Shown here one piece after another: positions 57,399-64,000 of a stretch of DNA of 64,000 nt (position 1 is the first letter of the stretch; each line of letters begins with the position of its first letter). The notes under the pieces were generated by a model that had not been told where the DNA came from, did not search any database, and saw nothing but the letters and a program-made list of their open reading frames with translations. A program made the translations under genes and the position numbers. Source of the DNA: Streptomyces sp. Je 1-369 (lineage in GTDB: Bacteria; Actinomycetota; Actinomycetes; Streptomycetales; Streptomycetaceae); NCBI RefSeq assembly GCF_026810505.1, contig NZ_CP101750.1:275447-339446 (forward strand), given 5' to 3'.

Positions 57399-59477
57399 TT
57401 GACGTCAGACGAACCGGGCAATGACGAGGTCGGAAACCCCCCGAAGGCCGTGGCCTCGGACACCGTCTCGGACACCATCTCGGACGCGGAGCAGGAGCTG
57501 TACGGCGGTCGTCTGCGCTACGACCAGTCCTACGTCCGGCACGAACGCCCCCTGACCCGGCTGAAGTTCGGGCACATGGCCGCCGCGCTCCCCCGCATGG
57601 TGGGCATGGTGCTGCGCACCGGGTGGCAGACGGACCCGCGGGCGCTGGCCGGAGTCGTGACGGCGCAGCTCGGGCAGGGCGTCACGGCCGGCTGGGGGCT
57701 GGTCGCGGTCAACAGCGTCCTCACGCAGCTGTTCGCGGATGGTCCCACCGCGGACAAGCTGCGCGACGCTGTGCCGTCGCTGGTGGTGCTCGCGGTCGCG
57801 GCGGTGGCCACCGCGGTTCTGGCGGCCTGGTCGACGGCCATGTCCGGCCGTCTTGAGCCGCAGGTGGAGCGGGCGGTCTCCGCCCGGTACTACACGGCCG
57901 TCACCGGTGTGGAGGCGGAGGCGGCCGAACGGCCCGCGGTCCAGCGGATGTTGGAGGCGGGCAGGTTCGGCGTCGATTCGGCCCGCAGCATGCTGCGGCT
58001 GTCGGTCGGCGTGGGCAGTGTGGTGATCGGCATGGTCGCGGCCGCGGTCGTGCTGGCGGCGCTGCACTGGGCGCTGCTGCCGATGCTGCTGGCGATCGCC
58101 CTGCCCAAAGGATGGGGGGCGGTACGTTCCGCGCGCCGTGACTACCTCTCGCGGATGAACTGGATCGATCACCGCAGGGCGATCGCGTCGCTGCTCGCCT
58201 ACCTGACCCGCCCGCATGCCGCCGGGGAGATCCGCGTGCACGCCGCCGGTACGAAGCTGCTGTCCAGCTACGAGGAGATGTCGCGACAGACGGAGGCGGA
58301 GCAGCGGCGTCTGGCCCGGGCGCAGGCGTCCACTGACCTGGTCGCGGGGGCGTTCGCCGGTGTGGCGTCGCTGGCTTGTTACGGGGTGCTGTGGTGGCTG
58401 CTGGCGACCGGTGGTCTGCCGCTCGCCGTCGGGGGGACCGCGGTGATCGCCATCCGCACCTCGACAGCGCGGCTCACGTCGCTGGTGCAGCAGGTCAACC
58501 GTCTGTATGAGGAGTTGCTGTTCCTCACTGACACGGAGGACGCCATCAAGGTGGCAGGCGAGAATGCCATCCCGTCCTCCGGTACGCCGCTGCCCTCGCC
58601 CCTCTCGGAGGTACGGACGGAGGCGGTGTCGTTCACCTACCCGGGAGCCGAAGGACCTGCCCTGTCGGGTGTGAACGTGCGGGTCCCCCGGGGGAAGGTG
58701 ACCGCGCTGGTCGGTGCGAACGGCTCGGGGAAGACGACCTTGACGAAGGTACTGGCCGGTCTGCTGCTGCCCTCGGAAGGGAACGTGTGGTGGGCGGATG
58801 GGTCGGGCGAGCGGGTCGGGCTGCGGGAGGCGGACCGTGCTCAGGTCTTCGGCGCCGTCGGGCTTCTGACACAGGACTTCCCGCGCTGGGAGATGACGGC
58901 GGCCGCGAACGTGGCCATCGGTGCCGGGGACCGTGCCCGGGACATGGACGACGTCCGTGCGGCCGCTCAGGAGGCGGGCGTACTCGACCTGATCGAGGGC
59001 CTGCCGCACGGCTGGGACTCGATCGTGTTCAAGGGCTACGAACGCGGCGTCCAGCTCTCCGGCGGGCAGTGGCAGAAGCTCGGTACCGCGCGAACCCGGT
59101 ACCGGCGGGCCCCGTTCCTGCTGGTCGATGAGCCGACCAGCGCCCTCGACCCGCACGCGGAGATCGCCTCCTTCCAGGGCCTGTGGTCCCTGGCCGAGCA
59201 GGGGCACGCGGTCGTGCTCGTCACCCATCGGCTCGCCGCGACCATGAAGGCCGACCACATCTACGTCCTCGACCAGGGGCGCGTCGTCGAGGACGGTACG
59301 CACGAGGACCTGATGTCCCATGAGGGCGGTCTGTATCGGGGCATGTTCACCGCCCAGGCCGCCCAGTACGGACTCGCGCCCGCCTCCGCCACCACGATTC
59401 CCGGCGCCCGCGGCATCCAGCCGTCCGACCGCAAAACGGACGTCGGCTCAGATGCACTGCCTGGCGCTGGCGCGTAA
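57399..59477 (+). CDS. ABC exporter, fused permease and ATPase (type I half-transporter)
   Basis: About 692 residues from a TTG at 57399, chosen because GAGGGAG ends six bases before it; upstream codons lack coding character. A hydrophilic head of about 60 residues precedes six transmembrane helices (GVTAGWGLVAVNSVLTQLFA, VVLAVAAVATAVLAAWSTAM, SVVIGMVAAAVVLAALHWAL, GAFAGVASLACYGVLWWLLA and others). The ATPase follows with Walker A LVGANGSGKTTLTKVLAGLL, Q-loop GLLTQDFPRWEM, signature VQLSGGQWQKLGTAR, Walker B FLLVDEPTSALDPHAEIASF and switch LVTHRLAATMKADHIYVLDQ. It works as a homo- or heterodimer. The group includes exporters of peptides and small natural products. It precedes the mfnB-like gene by 268 bp on the same strand and may export that pathway's product. 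Confidence 0.87.
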   Translation: MTSDEPGNDEVGNPPKAVASDTVSDTISDAEQELYGGRLRYDQSYVRHERPLTRLKFGHMAAALPRMVGMVLRTGWQTDPRALAGVVTAQLGQGVTAGWGLVAVNSVLTQLFADGPTADKLRDAVPSLVVLAVAAVATAVLAAWSTAMSGRLEPQVERAVSARYYTAVTGVEAEAAERPAVQRMLEAGRFGVDSARSMLRLSVGVGSVVIGMVAAAVVLAALHWALLPMLLAIALPKGWGAVRSARRDYLSRMNWIDHRRAIASLLAYLTRPHAAGEIRVHAAGTKLLSSYEEMSRQTEAEQRRLARAQASTDLVAGAFAGVASLACYGVLWWLLATGGLPLAVGGTAVIAIRTSTARLTSLVQQVNRLYEELLFLTDTEDAIKVAGENAIPSSGTPLPSPLSEVRTEAVSFTYPGAEGPALSGVNVRVPRGKVTALVGANGSGKTTLTKVLAGLLLPSEGNVWWADGSGERVGLREADRAQVFGAVGLLTQDFPRWEMTAAANVAIGAGDRARDMDDVRAAAQEAGVLDLIEGLPHGWDSIVFKGYERGVQLSGGQWQKLGTARTRYRRAPFLLVDEPTSALDPHAEIASFQGLWSLAEQGHAVVLVTHRLAATMKADHIYVLDQGRVVEDGTHEDLMSHEGGLYRGMFTAQAAQYGLAPASATTIPGARGIQPSDRKTDVGSDALPGAGA

Positions 59478-59745
59478 CCCGCGGCGTCCGGCCGGGTCGG
59501 GCGTTGCCCGTGCGGCCAGATACTCCGGTGTGCACGGCGCACCGTAGGAAGTCTCGCGCTCCCAGTGGGCACTTTGTGCGCCTCCCCGTCTCCCAGGGCG
59601 ACGGGAATGATGAGCGGACCGCACACGAACCAGGCGACCCGCGGCCCCTGCCCTCGGCATACCCGACGTACCCGACGCACCCGGCCTACTCGGCGTCCTC
59701 GGTCGGCGAGCCGACGCGGCGGCAGGGCAGCGGAAGGAGGTCACG

Positions 59746-60501
59746 GTGTTACTTCTCGTCTCCCCGGACGGTGTCGAGGAAGCCCTCGAATGTACGAAGG
59801 CGGTGGAACATCTCGACATCGTCGACGTGAAGAAGCCCGACGAAGGCTCGCTCGGCGCGAACTTCCCCTGGGTCATCAGGGAGATCCGCGATGCGATTCC
59901 GGCGGAGAAGCCGGTGTCCGCGACCGTGGGGGATGTCCCGTACAAGCCCGGCACGGTGGCCCAGGCGGCGCTCGGCGCCGTCGTCTCGGGAGCCACGTAC
60001 ATCAAGGTCGGCCTCTATGGATGTACGACGCCCGCCCAGGGCATCGAGGTCATGCGCGCGGTCGTCCGGGCGGTGAAGGACCACCGTCCGGACGCGCTCG
60101 TCGTCGCCTCGGGCTACGCCGACGCCCACCGCATCGGCTGCGTCAATCCGCTCGCCCTGCCCGACATCGCTGCTCGCTCCGGCGCCGACGCGGCCATGCT
60201 TGACACCGCGGTCAAGGACGGGACGCGGTTGTTCGACCACGTTCCGCCGGACGTCTGCGCCGAGTTCGTCCGCCTTGCCCACGCGTCCGGGCTGCGCGCG
60301 GCCCTCGCGGGCAGTGTCGCACGGGCCGACCTCGGCCCCTTGACGCGCATCGGTACGGACATCGTGGGGGTGCGGGGCGCGGTCTGCGAGGGCGGTGACC
60401 GCAATGCAGGAAGGATTCGGCCGCATCTGGTGGCCGCCTTCCGGGCCGAGATGGACCGGTACGCGCGGGAGTGCGCCGCCGACGTTCCCTCCGCGCGCTG
60501 A
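59746..60501 (+). CDS. mfnB: (5-formylfuran-3-yl)methyl phosphate synthase, MfnB-like
   Basis: A 251-residue TIM-barrel enzyme from the GTG at 59746 with AAGGAGGT before it. In methanogens MfnB joins two glyceraldehyde-3-phosphate molecules to 4-(hydroxymethyl)-2-furancarboxaldehyde phosphate, the furan precursor of methanofuran. The blocks are strikingly like the archaeal enzyme: [66 protein letters not shown] and [21 protein letters not shown]29, K87, D153 and K157 match, with a constant offset of two, the lysines and aspartate (K27, K85, D151, K155) I recall as catalytic in the Methanocaldococcus enzyme. Actinobacteria make no methanofuran, so a different furan product is implied. An aryl-alcohol-type dehydrogenase and a methyltransferase follow. 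Confidence 0.9.
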   Translation: MLLLVSPDGVEEALECTKAVEHLDIVDVKKPDEGSLGANFPWVIREIRDAIPAEKPVSATVGDVPYKPGTVAQAALGAVVSGATYIKVGLYGCTTPAQGIEVMRAVVRAVKDHRPDALVVASGYADAHRIGCVNPLALPDIAARSGADAAMLDTAVKDGTRLFDHVPPDVCAEFVRLAHASGLRAALAGSVARADLGPLTRIGTDIVGVRGAVCEGGDRNAGRIRPHLVAAFRAEMDRYARECAADVPSAR

Positions 60502-60634
60502 TCGCCCGCGAGGGCAGCCGTGCCTGGGGCGGGGACCGGCCCGCCCGCGGGGGCTGTGCCGCGACTTCGGCTTTCGGCGTCCACCCGTCTCGCTCCCTCC
60601 CTCCCCCCGTCCACCAACCCCAGGAGGCGTGCCA

Positions 60635-61753
60635 GTGCAGTTCCAGGCGGCCGTACTGCGCTCGTACGAGGGCCCGTTCACGGTCGAGGAGGTGCTTCTG
60701 CGGACCGAGCCCGCCGAGGGCGAGATCCTGGTCGAGATCGCGGGCACCGGGATGTGCGGGACCGATCTCGCGGTACGTAACTCCGGTGGGCGAAGCCCTC
60801 TGCCTGCCGTCCTCGGCCACGAGGGCGCCGGCGTCGTCGTACGGGCGGCGGCAGCGGCAGCGGGTGGTCCGGATGGCGCGATCGGCGTGGGTGACCACGT
60901 CGTGCTGAGCTTCGACTCCTGCGGACACTGTCCGAACTGTCGCGCCGCCGCCCCCGCCTACTGTGACTCCTTCGCCTCCCTCAACCTCTTCGGCGGGCGC
61001 GAGGAGCATCCGCCGCGGCTCACCGACGCGACCGGCGAGGCGCTGGCTCCCCGGTGGTTCGGGCAGTCCTCGTTCGCGGCGTACGCACTCGTTCCGGCCC
61101 GCAACGCCGTACGGGTCGACCCCGCACTGCCGCTCGAACTGCTCGGGCCGCTCGGCTGCGGTTTCCTCACCGGCGCCGGAGCCGTGCTGAACACCTTCGC
61201 CGCGGGGCCCGGCGACACGCTCGTGGTCTTCGGCGCGGGGGCCGTCGGCCTGGCCGCGGTGCTGGCGGCCACGGCTGCCGGCGTACTGACCCTCGCCGTC
61301 GACCGGTACCCCGAACGGCTCACCCTGGCCGAGCGGTTCGGCGCCACACCGCTGCACGCCGCCTCCCCCGACCTGCCCGCACGCATACGCCGCCTGACCG
61401 ACGGCGGGGCGCGGTACGCACTGGACACCACGGCGGCGCCACCGCTCATCAACCACGCGCTCAACGCGCTACGTCCCACGGGCACCCTCGGCCTGGTGGC
61501 ACGCCTCCACACCCCGCTGTCTCTCGAACCCGGGACGCTCGACCGGGGCCGCGGCATCCGCCACATCTGCGAGGGGGACGCCGTGCCCGGCGTGCTGATC
61601 CCGCGGCTGATCGCGCTGTGGCAGGCCGGGCGCTTCCCTTTCGACCAGCTGATCCGCACCTACCCGCTGGCCGGCATCAACGAAGCCGAACACGACTGCC
61701 GAGCGGGCCGTGTGGTCAAACCCGTTCTGCTCCCGGAGAGGACCAGCCGATGA
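60635..61753 (+). CDS. Zinc-dependent alcohol dehydrogenase, aryl-alcohol (benzyl alcohol) type
   Basis: A 372-residue medium-chain dehydrogenase from the GTG at 60635, which has AGGAGG seven bases upstream. Catalytic zinc ligands: Cys in GTGMCGTDLAVRN, His in LGHEGAGVVV, Cys in LGPLGCGFLTGAGAVLN. Structural zinc: four Cys in SCGHCPNCRAAAPAYCDSF. NAD site: VVFGAGAVGLAAVLAATAAG followed by LAVDRYPERL (Asp prefers NAD). LGPLGCGFLTGAGAVLN is typical of benzyl- and aryl-alcohol dehydrogenases such as XylB/AreB. A furfuryl-type alcohol or aldehyde, the dephosphorylated MfnB product, would be a chemically fitting substrate. It ends with an ATGA overlap with the methyltransferase gene, so both are translated together. 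Confidence 0.88.
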   Translation: MQFQAAVLRSYEGPFTVEEVLLRTEPAEGEILVEIAGTGMCGTDLAVRNSGGRSPLPAVLGHEGAGVVVRAAAAAAGGPDGAIGVGDHVVLSFDSCGHCPNCRAAAPAYCDSFASLNLFGGREEHPPRLTDATGEALAPRWFGQSSFAAYALVPARNAVRVDPALPLELLGPLGCGFLTGAGAVLNTFAAGPGDTLVVFGAGAVGLAAVLAATAAGVLTLAVDRYPERLTLAERFGATPLHAASPDLPARIRRLTDGGARYALDTTAAPPLINHALNALRPTGTLGLVARLHTPLSLEPGTLDRGRGIRHICEGDAVPGVLIPRLIALWQAGRFPFDQLIRTYPLAGINEAEHDCRAGRVVKPVLLPERTSR

Positions 61754-62694
61754 GCGATCACACCACGCCCGCCGACGGAGGCACCATGGCCGAAACGACG
61801 CCGCAGCACGCGGACGTGGACGGCGTCGACGGGGGCGTGGGCCTCACCGCCCTCCTGGTCGCCGCGGCACGGGCGATCGAGACCCGCCGACCCGACAGTC
61901 TGGCCCAGGACGCCTACGCGGAACACTTCGTACGCGCCGCCCCCGCCTGCGCCCATTGGCCGGTGCGCATCGAACAGGTCCCGGAGGGCGACGACAACCC
62001 TCTGTGGGGGCGGTTCGCCCGCTACTTCGGTCTGCGGACGAGAACACTTGACGACTTCCTCCTCCGGGAGGTCGTCGGCACGGGTACGCGTCAAGTGGTG
62101 CTGCTGGGCGCCGGGTTGGACACCCGTGCCTTCCGGCTGGATCTGCCGTCCGACTGCGTCGTCCACGAGATCGACAGGGCGGGCGTGCTGGACTTCAAGC
62201 AACAGGTGCTCACGAGCCTGTCGGCCGTCCCGAGGGTGAAGCGCGTCCCCGTACCCGTCGATCTGCGCGCGGACTGGGTCGGCGCGCTGGCCGCTGCCGG
62301 CTTCGACCCTGCCGCGCCGAGCGTCTGGCTGGCCGAGGGGCTCCTCTTCTACCTGCCGGGCCCTGTCGAGACGTACCTCATCGACATGGTGGATCGGCTC
62401 ACCACCGGAGGCAGTGCGCTGGCCTTCGAGGTCAAGCTCGAGAAGGATCTGCTGGCGTACCGCGACAGCCCGATCTATACGGCGACGCGCGAGCAGATCG
62501 GCATCGATCTGCTCCACCTCTTCGACCAGGGGCCCCGACCCGGCTCCGCGGGCGACCTGACGGCCAAGGGATGGTCGGCCTCGGTGCACACGCCGTTCGA
62601 CTTCACCCGGCGGCACGGGCGTGGTCCCCTCCCCGAGTCCAACGACGCGCTGGAGGGGAACCGTTGGGTCTTCGCGCACAAGCCGCGGCCTTGA
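61750..62694 (+). CDS. SAM-dependent methyltransferase, TIGR00027/LCMT-like family
   Basis: A 314-residue enzyme from the ATG at 61750, overlapping the dehydrogenase stop. N-terminal helix block VGLTALLVAAARAIETRRPD (typical TIGR00027), SAM site QVVLLGAGLDTRAFRLDLPS, acidic end of strand 2 VVHEIDRAGVLDFKQQVLTS, then VPVDLRADWVGAL, VWLAEGLLFYLPGP and the C-terminal GRGPLPESNDALEGNRWVFA. This group contains O-methyltransferases of polyketide and other natural product pathways and shares its fold with leucine carboxyl methyltransferases. In context it may methylate a hydroxyl or carboxyl group on the furan. The frame is intact; no membrane part. Confidence 0.87.
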   Translation: MSDHTTPADGGTMAETTPQHADVDGVDGGVGLTALLVAAARAIETRRPDSLAQDAYAEHFVRAAPACAHWPVRIEQVPEGDDNPLWGRFARYFGLRTRTLDDFLLREVVGTGTRQVVLLGAGLDTRAFRLDLPSDCVVHEIDRAGVLDFKQQVLTSLSAVPRVKRVPVPVDLRADWVGALAAAGFDPAAPSVWLAEGLLFYLPGPVETYLIDMVDRLTTGGSALAFEVKLEKDLLAYRDSPIYTATREQIGIDLLHLFDQGPRPGSAGDLTAKGWSASVHTPFDFTRRHGRGPLPESNDALEGNRWVFAHKPRP

Positions 62695-62771
62695 CGACGT
62701 CCGCAGCGCTTACGGCGGTGTGGGCGAGGAAGACGGAGTGTGCGAGGCGATGGCGACGTGTGCGCGGTGTG

Positions 62772-63308
62772 TCAGGCGACGGCTCGGGGGGCCACCAGCT
62801 CGTCGCCGGGGATTCCCGCCATGTCCGGCGCGTAATAGTCCACGATGCCGGTGTCCCACGCGGACACGGCGATGCGGTCCTCGGTGTCCGGGCCGAAGGC
62901 GTCGAAGAGGGCGTGGATGTTCGCCTCCTCGAAGCCGATCGCCGTCATCAGTGCGATGAAGAGGGGGCGCTCGATCAGGCCGTCCCCGTCGGGGTCGCCG
63001 AGCGCGGAGAGGGCTGCGGCGAACTCGGCGATCGTGGGTCCGAAACGCTTGGGGTCGAGTACGAACGGCCGGAACTCGTCCATCGTGATCACGCCGTCGC
63101 CGTTGGCGTCCAGCTCAGTGGCCAGCGTCGTCCAGTAGCGGCGGAACGCGGCCCGGATGGCGGCCTTGGCACCGTCGTCCGACGCGGTCGCCGCTTCCAG
63201 GACCCGGCCCGTCATCAGGTCGAAGTCGGCGGAGTCGATGACTCCGTTGCCGTTGACGTCGAAGAGGGAGAAGACCAGCTCGACCCTCTTGGCGGCTTCG
63301 GTTCGCAT
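62772..63308 (-). CDS. EF-hand calcium-binding protein (calerythrin-like)
   Basis: A 178-residue protein from the ATG at 63308 with ACAGGTGATGCAC upstream. Four EF-hands are arranged as in calerythrin and Streptomyces CabD: loop 1 DVNGNGVIDSAD, loop 2 DANGDGVITMDE, loop 3 DPDGDGLIERPL and a degenerate loop 4 (DAFGPDTEDRIA). Loops 1 and 2 have Asp at positions 1, 3 and 5; position 12 is Asp (loop 1) and Glu (loop 2). Loop 3 lacks an acid at position 12, so it may bind weakly. No export signal; an intracellular calcium buffer or sensor. It lies 77 bp from the end of the methyltransferase gene, convergent to it. Confidence 0.88.
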   Translation of the reverse strand: MRTEAAKRVELVFSLFDVNGNGVIDSADFDLMTGRVLEAATASDDGAKAAIRAAFRRYWTTLATELDANGDGVITMDEFRPFVLDPKRFGPTIAEFAAALSALGDPDGDGLIERPLFIALMTAIGFEEANIHALFDAFGPDTEDRIAVSAWDTGIVDYYAPDMAGIPGDELVAPRAVA

Positions 63309-63391
63309 GTGCATCACCTGTCTTTTGTGACCCGCCGATCGCGGGCCCGACCCCATGGACGCAGCTACCCGACCCGGCGCGTGCAGCTGTT

Positions 63392-63425
63392 TCGGCTCAT
63401 GGAATCGTCATGAAGAGCCGAAAGT
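63392..63425 (-). terminator. Possible terminator of the DUF3500 gene
   Basis: TTTCGGCTC at 63392-63400 pairs with GAGCCGAAA at 63417-63425 (9 bp, 16-nt loop), 67 bp beyond the stop of the leftward partial gene. Confidence 0.4.
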
Positions 63426-63491
63426 GGCTGTTCTTCGCTTTTAGTGACAAACAGGCTGCACTGTGAGCACATATGGCAAATCGGGGTCAAG

Positions 63492-64000
63492 CTATCCGTG
63501 CTGCTCCGTGTAGTGCGCGCGGAGCATGTCGATGCCCCAGTCGTGGCGCAGGTGGCGCCAGACCGAGTGGGCGTGGTTGCCGTCGTCCTGGGTGTTGTCG
63601 TACTCGATGAGGAAGTCGGGGGCCTGGATGCAGTAGTAGTGCCGGTCCCCCGGCGCGCGGCCGCCGGCCCAAGCGAAGGTGAGCGCGTCCAGCCCGCCCG
63701 CCACGGTGTCGTCCCAGCACTGCCTGGCGTACGCCGTCGGCGCGCGGTCGAGGTAGCGGCGCACCAGGCGTTCCAGGAGACGGCGTTGACTCGGCGTCAT
63801 GTCGTCGTGGGCGAGTCCTGCCGGGAGCCGCTCGGGGTCGGCGAACGGGTCGTCGCGGGTCAGGATGTCGTCCGGCGGAACGGTGTCGAAGACCGCGACC
63901 GCGCGCCGGTCGGGGTCGAGGTCCGTGACCAGCTCCCTGGCCAGGTCCTCCTCCGGCCCCAGCAGTCGGCGGCCCGCCTGTGGACCCTGCGTGATGCGCG
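63492..64000 (-). CDS. DUF3500-domain protein (3' part only)
   Basis: The last 168 or so codons of a leftward gene that begins beyond the window. From the edge the reading is RITQGPQAGRRLLGPEEDLA, FDTVPPDDILTRDDPFADPE, MTPSQRRLLERLVRRYLDRA, DALTFAWAGGRAPGDRHYYC and IQAPDFLIEYDNTQDDGNHA, closing with HSVWRHLRHDWGIDMLRAHY. The blocks WAG....G..HYY.I..P.FLIEYDNTQ...NH.HSVWR identify DUF3500. The biochemical role of the family is unknown. Conserved His and acidic residues (EYDNTQDDGNHAH) suggest a metal site. Confidence 0.85.
   Translation of the reverse strand, partial: RITQGPQAGRRLLGPEEDLARELVTDLDPDRRAVAVFDTVPPDDILTRDDPFADPERLPAGLAHDDMTPSQRRLLERLVRRYLDRAPTAYARQCWDDTVAGGLDALTFAWAGGRAPGDRHYYCIQAPDFLIEYDNTQDDGNHAHSVWRHLRHDWGIDMLRAHYTEQHG

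Noticed and set aside
57405..59321. 638-codon frame antisense to the ABC exporter
   Set aside because: Mirror frame; the sense strand has Walker A, signature and Walker B in order.

Overview
The window is high-GC DNA with strong G/C bias at third codon positions, GTG and TTG starts, Tat-type and long alanine-rich signal peptides, and families typical of Streptomyces (FGLLP-motif membrane protein, BCCT and MFS carriers, DUF4132, Dps, LtrA). I read it as a Streptomyces chromosome, probably from an arm, because the first 37 kb is unusually rich in decayed and recombined genes. This assignment is inference from gene content and not from a marker gene. I saw no rRNA, tRNA, CRISPR array or replication origin.

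Left part, about 1-37 kb (accessory and decayed). Intact genes (amidohydrolase, D-Ala-D-Ala carboxypeptidase, BCCT carrier, cupin, several membrane or exported unknowns) are interspersed with remnants: an S1-domain fragment, two diverged copies of a TniQ-like protein, a CGNR zinc-finger fragment, an IS481 transposase abutting the tail of an Rhs polymorphic toxin (HINT plus EndoU domains, followed by an intact MafI-type immunity gene), an integrase/P450 chimera, a frameshifted secreted hydrolase, an AraC regulator with a damaged HTH, a GDSL esterase remnant, a quinone oxidoreductase cut by the TniQ segment, an IS5-type transposase, a NACHT ATPase with a large internal deletion, and a ketosynthase-linker/ACP plus thioester-reductase remnant that carries a 61-bp inverted copy of the neighbouring FAD oxidase gene. 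A three-gene cluster of unknown function (17810-21050) is intact in this region.

Middle part, about 37-50 kb (metabolic and stress genes, well preserved). A pirin gene is divergent from an AhpD-like gene. A leftward run holds a YtcJ-type amidohydrolase, an isochorismatase-like hydrolase, DoxX and a YoaK-type membrane protein. It is divergent from two alpha/beta hydrolases, and the shared intergenic region contains an array of four related operator-like sites. LtrA, a disulfide flavoprotein reductase and a Dps protein follow, then an SMI1/KNR4 protein.

Right part, about 50-64 kb. There is a divergent ArsR/MFS pair, a divergent pair of a Rossmann-fold reductase and an HxlR regulator, a small gene coupled to a DUF4132 protein, and then the most interesting locus: an ABC exporter, a homologue of the archaeal methanofuran enzyme MfnB with its catalytic residues conserved, an aryl-alcohol-dehydrogenase-like enzyme and a SAM methyltransferase, all on the same strand. 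I infer a small furan-type metabolite pathway with its own exporter. An EF-hand calcium-binding protein and a partial DUF3500 gene close the window.
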